A stretch of 9,070 bases of DNA. Origin: Rickettsiales bacterium. GTDB taxonomy: Bacteria; Pseudomonadota; Alphaproteobacteria; Rickettsiales; UBA1997. The notes under the pieces are model-generated. The model was given only the letters and a program-made list of their open reading frames with translations. It did no database searches and was not told the DNA's origin. Numbering within the stretch: the stretch's first letter is position 1; each line of letters starts with the position of its first letter. The stretch covers positions 1 to 9,070 of the forward strand of contig CANGQE010000039.1 of NCBI GenBank assembly GCA_947455845.1, read 5' to 3'. Shown piece by piece: positions 6,939-9,070 of this stretch. The position numbers and the translations under genes were made by a program.

Positions 6939-6966
6939 TGTCATGGCGAGGAACGAAGCAATCTAT
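6939..6966 (+). repeat. Third copy of the CATTGCGAGGAACGAAGC repeat
   Basis: TGTCATGGCGAGGAACGAAG and the following CAATCTATG match the right arm at 4894-4922 with a few changes (CATGGCG for CATTGCG, CAATCTA for CAATCCA). There is no inverted partner next to it, so this is a half-element. Confidence 0.85.
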
Positions 6967-6979
6967 GCTAAAAAATTAA

Positions 6980-7042
6980 GTCAGGTTGATTATATGACAT
7001 ATAAAAATCCAAAATTCTTAAGTCATATAATCAACCTGACCC
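6980..7042. repeat. Perfect 19-bp hairpin ending in GGGTCA
   Basis: GTCAGGTTGATTATATGAC at 6980-6998 and its exact reverse complement at 7022-7040 enclose a 23-base AT-rich loop. The right arm, read on the minus strand, begins GGGTCAGG, linking it to the GGGGTCA units. It ends 45 bases before the ATG of the dehydrogenase-like gene. It may be a repeat unit or part of that gene's leader; no T-run follows. Confidence 0.85.
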
Positions 7043-7085
7043 TTGCAAGATAAATCTTTCAACAAATCTTAAAAACCAAAAACAA

Positions 7086-7820
7086 ATGCAAAACTATCTA
7101 ATCATCTCAGCCTCAAGCGACATCGGATTTTTAACCGCACAAAATTTAGCTTCTGCTGGTAAAAATATTTTCATCACCGCACAAAATTCAGAAAAGCTCG
7201 ATCAATTAAAAACCCAACTAAATTGCGAAGGTGCGGTATTAAACGCAGCTGATTTTACCGCAACTCAAAATGTTTTTGAGCATGCAACCGCAACACTTGG
7301 AACGCTTGATGGTGTAGTAAATTTTGCTGGTTCGGTAATTTTAAAGCCTGCTCATCTAACTAGTTTTGAAGAATATCAAAAAACTATTGAGGCCAATCTT
7401 ACAACAGCATTTTCAACCGTTAGATCGGCGGCAAAAAGTTTAAAAAATGGTGGCTCAGTAGTGCTAATTGCATCAGCCGCGGCAATGCAAGGCATTAGTA
7501 ATCACGAGGCTATCGCAGCAGCAAAGGGCGGAGTTATTGCTTTGGCAAAATCGGCAGCAGCAACTTACGCCAACCAAAATATTCGCTTTAATGTTGTGTC
7601 CCCCGGATTAATTGAAACCAAACTTACGCAAAAAATTACAACTAATGAAAATGCTCTCAAAGCTTCTAATGCAATGCATGCTTTAGGTAGAATTGGCAAA
7701 GCCTCGGATGTTGCAGCAATGGTTGAATTTTTATTAAGTAACAAGGCTAATTTTATTACCGGACAAGTAATTGGCGTTGATGGCGGCCTTTCAAATTTGC
7801 AGCCAAAAATCAAAGCATAA
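7086..7820 (+). CDS. Short-chain dehydrogenase/reductase-family protein lacking the catalytic Tyr
   Basis: This is a full-length (244 residues) Rossmann-fold SDR of the classical type. The nucleotide-binding turn is SASSDIG at 8-14, in place of TGxxxGIG. NFAG at 79-82 corresponds to NNAG. N104, in EANLTTAF, matches the active-site Asn, S130 the catalytic Ser and K147 the catalytic Lys. VSPGLIET lies at 171-178 and GQVIGVDGG at 226-234. The residue 13 after S130 and four before K147, normally Tyr, is Ile143 (HEAIAAAKGG). The protein may therefore not reduce carbonyls in the usual way, or may belong to an SDR subgroup with a different chemistry; I recall similar NHEAIAAAK motifs in other bacterial SDRs but cannot check. 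The substrate is unknown. ATG 7086 fits the family start; no Shine-Dalgarno sequence is seen. The gene stands alone, bordered by repeats upstream and a pseudogene downstream. Confidence 0.92.
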   Translation: MQNYLIISASSDIGFLTAQNLASAGKNIFITAQNSEKLDQLKTQLNCEGAVLNAADFTATQNVFEHATATLGTLDGVVNFAGSVILKPAHLTSFEEYQKTIEANLTTAFSTVRSAAKSLKNGGSVVLIASAAAMQGISNHEAIAAAKGGVIALAKSAAATYANQNIRFNVVSPGLIETKLTQKITTNENALKASNAMHALGRIGKASDVAAMVEFLLSNKANFITGQVIGVDGGLSNLQPKIKA

Positions 7821-7929
7821 CTGCACTATTTAATCAGCAGCGGCAAAATATTTATCGGAACAATTCTAACAAATTTAAACCAAATTGTTGAACTGTTTTG
7901 GAAAACTGGGGATAGTATACCAATTAAAA

Positions 7930-7951
7930 ATAAGGGGTCAGATTTTGACTT
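7930..7951 (+). repeat. GGGGTCAGATTTTGAC unit at the rhuM breakpoint
   Basis: ATAAGGGGTCAGATTTTGAC carries the GGGGTCA core, with GTCA and TGAC able to pair around ATTT. It sits exactly where the minus-strand rhuM homology ends, so the remnant's last residues (KSKSDP) are encoded by it. Confidence 0.75.
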
Positions 7952-8119
7952 CTGAAATAATTCTTCAAGTTGAGTTTGAGTCATCCAAACCGTTTCATCT
8001 TCTAAGCGAGTTTCAATATTAGTGCTGCCGTCTTCAGTTTGGTAAAATATTATTTTTGAGTTTGATGATGAAATAAGTTCTGCAATGGTGTTTTGGATTA
8101 GGTTGGCTAAGGATCTTTG
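7946..8119 (-). pseudogene. RhuM-family protein remnant (N-terminal part)
   Basis: The minus-strand frame reads IIFYQTEDGSTNIETRLEDE, then TVWMTQTQLEELFQKSKS, which is the characteristic start of RhuM-type proteins (YQTEDG..., DETVWLTQ, ELFQ). In family members this is followed by an HTH-like stretch and a much longer C-terminal part. Here homology ends at the GGGGTCAGATTTTGAC unit. The frame stays open to a TAG at 7826-7828, but the sequence beyond 7946 is unrelated. Upstream, the frame is closed by a stop at 8120-8122 and offers no normal start codon. The fragment is therefore cut at both ends. RhuM proteins are common in accessory DNA and next to restriction systems; their function is poorly known. 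No partner gene is left here. Confidence 0.8.
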
Positions 8120-8156
8120 CTAGAAGCATTGATCCGATCAAGTATTCTTTAAAAAG

Positions 8157-8190
8157 AAAAGGTGCTAAATTCCAACATCAGACATTAAAT
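8157..8190 (+). repeat. GGTGTCAAAT-type repeat, copy 3
   Basis: AAAAGGTGCTAAATTCCAAC followed by ATCAGACATTAAAT aligns without gaps to 2244-2277 (26 of 34 positions). It lies between the rhuM remnant and the duplicated tRNA 3' end. Confidence 0.6.
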
Positions 8191-8197
8191 TTTAAAC

Positions 8198-8256
8198 AAA
8201 AAAAGCCCCCGAAACTTTCGTTTCGGAGGCTTTTTTTATGGCGGAAGAGGTGAGAT
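8198..8256 (-). repeat. Duplicate of the tRNA-Ser 3' end plus its terminator
   Basis: These 59 bases match 8382-8440 apart from one base (TTTATGG against TTTGTGG). They comprise the terminator hairpin (8198-8237) and the last 18 bases of tRNA-Ser including CCA (8239-8256). The copies are direct repeats 184 bases apart. A third copy of the tRNA end lies in reverse at 8363-8380. The rest of the tRNA is missing. This is the pattern left by integration at, or a short duplication of, a tRNA 3' end. Confidence 0.85.
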
Positions 8257-8362
8257 GGCGCGCATTCGCGCTTGCAATTTTTAACTCTTTCTAAGCGTCG
8301 CTACGCTTGCTAAGAAAGAATAAAAAAATTGTCGAACTCATTCGTGAATTCATAAACTGATA
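8257..8362. repeat. Hairpin-bearing segment between inverted tRNA 3' ends
   Basis: This 106-bp segment is bordered by ATCTCACC...GCCA sequences in opposite orientation (8239-8256 and 8363-8380). Inside it, 8275-8331 form a long imperfect hairpin: CAATTTTTAACTCTTTCT pairs with AGAAAGAATAAAAAAATTG, and AAGCG with CGCTT, with a 4-base bulge. No gene is present. It may be a small palindromic element that targeted the tRNA end. Confidence 0.65.
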
Positions 8363-8381
8363 ATCTCACCTCTTCCGCCAC

Positions 8382-8421
8382 AAAAAAAGCCCCCGAAACT
8401 TTCGTTTCGGAGGCTTTTTTT
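8382..8421 (-). terminator. Intrinsic terminator of tRNA-Ser
   Basis: On the minus strand an 11-bp stem, GCCTCCGAAAC with GTTTCGGGGGC, encloses a GAAA tetraloop and is followed by seven T. The single non-Watson-Crick pair is U-G on the minus-strand RNA but would be C-A on the plus strand, so the minus strand is the functional one. It begins 1-2 bases after the encoded CCA of the tRNA. Confidence 0.92.
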
Positions 8422-8422
8422 G

Positions 8423-8510
8423 TGGCGGAAGAGGTGAGATTCGAACTCACGGAACATTGCTGTTCGGCAGTTTTCAAGACTGCTGCCTTAAACCGCTCGG
8501 CCACCCTTCC
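8423..8510 (-). tRNA. tRNA-Ser(UGA)
   Basis: This is an intact class II tRNA on the minus strand; the mature part is 8426-8510 (85 nt) with CCA encoded at 8423-8425. The acceptor stem is GGAAGGG with CTCTTCC (one G-U) and the discriminator is G. The D arm is GCCGAGCGGTTTAAGGC. The anticodon stem-loop is GCAGT-CTTGAAA-ACTGC with anticodon TGA at 8474-8476. The long variable arm GAACA-GCAA-TGTTC is typical of serine, and the T arm is GTGAG-TTCGAAT-CTCAC. It reads UCA and, by wobble, other UCN codons. A terminator follows directly. Its 3' end is duplicated twice nearby. Confidence 0.98.
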
Positions 8511-8704
8511 ATAAAAATTAGAATGTCTGCCTCTTTATCGGTAGGTCATTCTTCATAATTTCTCTTAAACTGGTTAAGAGGCGGGGCAAACTATTGGGGT
8601 AATTTTTAATTGCAAGGTGGGTAATCGTTTTTTTCGATAGTGCGGGGTTTTGTGGGTTTGGAATGTGGTGAATTTCTCTAAACTTAACTATTTTTATGAA
8701 GTGT
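8511..8704. other. Intergenic stretch between tRNA-Ser and the argC remnant; no gene seen
   Basis: A minus-strand frame of 80 codons (8518-8760) crosses this region, but it overlaps the argC remnant in another frame and is rich in basic residues without any familiar motif. I do not accept it as a gene. The tRNA promoter should lie just above 8510 on the minus strand; no convincing -35/-10 pair could be placed. Confidence 0.5.
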
Positions 8705-8830
8705 CTAAGGAAACATCGGCGCCATTTCTGAAACTTCTTTCTTATCAAAGCCGAAAACAATATTCATGTTTTGCACAGCTTGACCGGAAGCGCCTTTGCA
8801 CAAGTTGTCGATTACCGAACAATCACCACT
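8705..8830 (-). pseudogene. argC: argC 3' remnant (N-acetyl-gamma-glutamyl-phosphate reductase C-terminus)
   Basis: The minus-strand frame encodes 41 residues ending in a natural stop (TAG at 8705-8707). It contains SVIDNLCKGASGQAVQNMN followed by IVFGF, the strongly conserved C-terminal block of ArgC, which makes N-acetylglutamate semialdehyde in arginine synthesis. A TAA at 8831-8833 closes the frame just upstream, and no ArgC sequence precedes it. About 300 residues, including the active site, are therefore gone. The near-perfect surviving block indicates a recent loss. The break lies beside a palindromic segment at 8849-8880. The fragment cannot be functional. Confidence 0.85.
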
Positions 8831-8848
8831 TTATTGGTAGTTCTGGCT

Positions 8849-8880
8849 TGTCTGGCGGTCATTACGCATACGTCAAGACA
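8849..8880. repeat. Imperfect hairpin at the argC breakpoint
   Basis: TGTCTGGCG at 8849-8857 pairs imperfectly with CGTCAAGACA at 8871-8880, around a 13-base loop. It starts about 20 bases upstream of where ArgC homology is lost. No second copy occurs in the window, so a repeat identity is only suggested. Confidence 0.4.
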
Positions 8881-9070
8881 GGGTGAAAAAGAGAGGGAGG
8901 GCAATTGGAGTGAATAGTTGAAATCTCTAGTGACGGAGCTGGCTTTAATGCGATTTTGTATTAGGAGACTGTCGCAAACCCAACCCCCAAATCCCCTCTA
9001 AAATCCCCTCACTTTTCTGAATTATTTTCTTGTTATTAATGGCGGCTAGAGCTACTGTTCTCTAGTGCTG
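8881..9070. other. Right edge without a recognisable gene
   Basis: No protein-like frame or RNA gene is seen. There is a C-rich strip with repeated AAATCCCCTC (8989-9010) and a 6-bp inverted repeat CTAGAG/CTCTAG at 9046-9065 close to the window end. Confidence 0.4.

Noticed and set aside
8310..8504. Minus-strand frame of 64 codons over tRNA-Ser
   Set aside because: It is a translation of the tRNA, its terminator and the duplicated end.
8518..8760. Minus-strand frame of 80 codons
   Set aside because: It overlaps the argC remnant in a different frame and has a basic, motif-free composition.

Overview
This AT-rich window looks like a piece of a decaying, repeat-loaded genome from an intracellular proteobacterium. 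A Rickettsiales- or Holosporales-like alphaproteobacterium is my best guess (inference, not proven). The reasons are the low GC, the sparse coding with many small palindromic repeats, pseudogene remnants (an IS5 transposase, a rhuM-like gene, the 3' end of argC), several orphan effector-like proteins, and a dispersed TCATTGCGAGGAACGAAGCA repeat.

Layout. Positions 1-1371 (+) hold the C-terminal 456 residues of an unrecognised, acidic, proline- and coiled-coil-rich protein open at the left edge. Positions 1372-1640 hold a 32-bp perfect palindrome and a second hairpin. Positions 1645-2268 (+) are a broken IS5-family transposase with an in-frame 51-bp insertion that brings a stop codon; its 3' end is lost at a small repeat. 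On the minus strand follow an MsbA-like ABC exporter (2915-4702) and, directly downstream, a SAM-dependent methyltransferase (2272-2880), probably one transcription unit. Positions 4769-5015 are repeat-rich and include a strong hairpin terminator. Two minus-strand orphan genes follow: a 245-residue protein (5016-5753) and a 228-residue protein with one ankyrin-like repeat (5982-6668), each flanked by matching inverted repeats. Positions 6669-7085 are repeats without a gene. Positions 7086-7820 (+) encode a short-chain dehydrogenase-like protein in which the catalytic Tyr position is Ile. A rhuM remnant (about 7946-8119, -) is cut off at a GGGGTCA-type repeat. At 8423-8510 (-) lies an intact tRNA-Ser(UGA) with encoded CCA and its own terminator; the tRNA 3' end plus terminator is duplicated at 8198-8256. 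At 8705-8830 (-) is a short argC 3' remnant. The last 240 bases show no gene.

No complete system stands out. The clearest unexplained signal is the set of small repeats: GGGGTCA-type units, GGTGTCAAAT units, AAAAGTAGCTTGGCCC units and CATTGCGAGGAACGAAGC units. They sit at the ends of broken genes and on both sides of the orphan genes, which suggests they drive rearrangement and gene loss here. The ABC exporter and the methyltransferase are the only pair whose arrangement suggests joint expression; the other genes appear independent.
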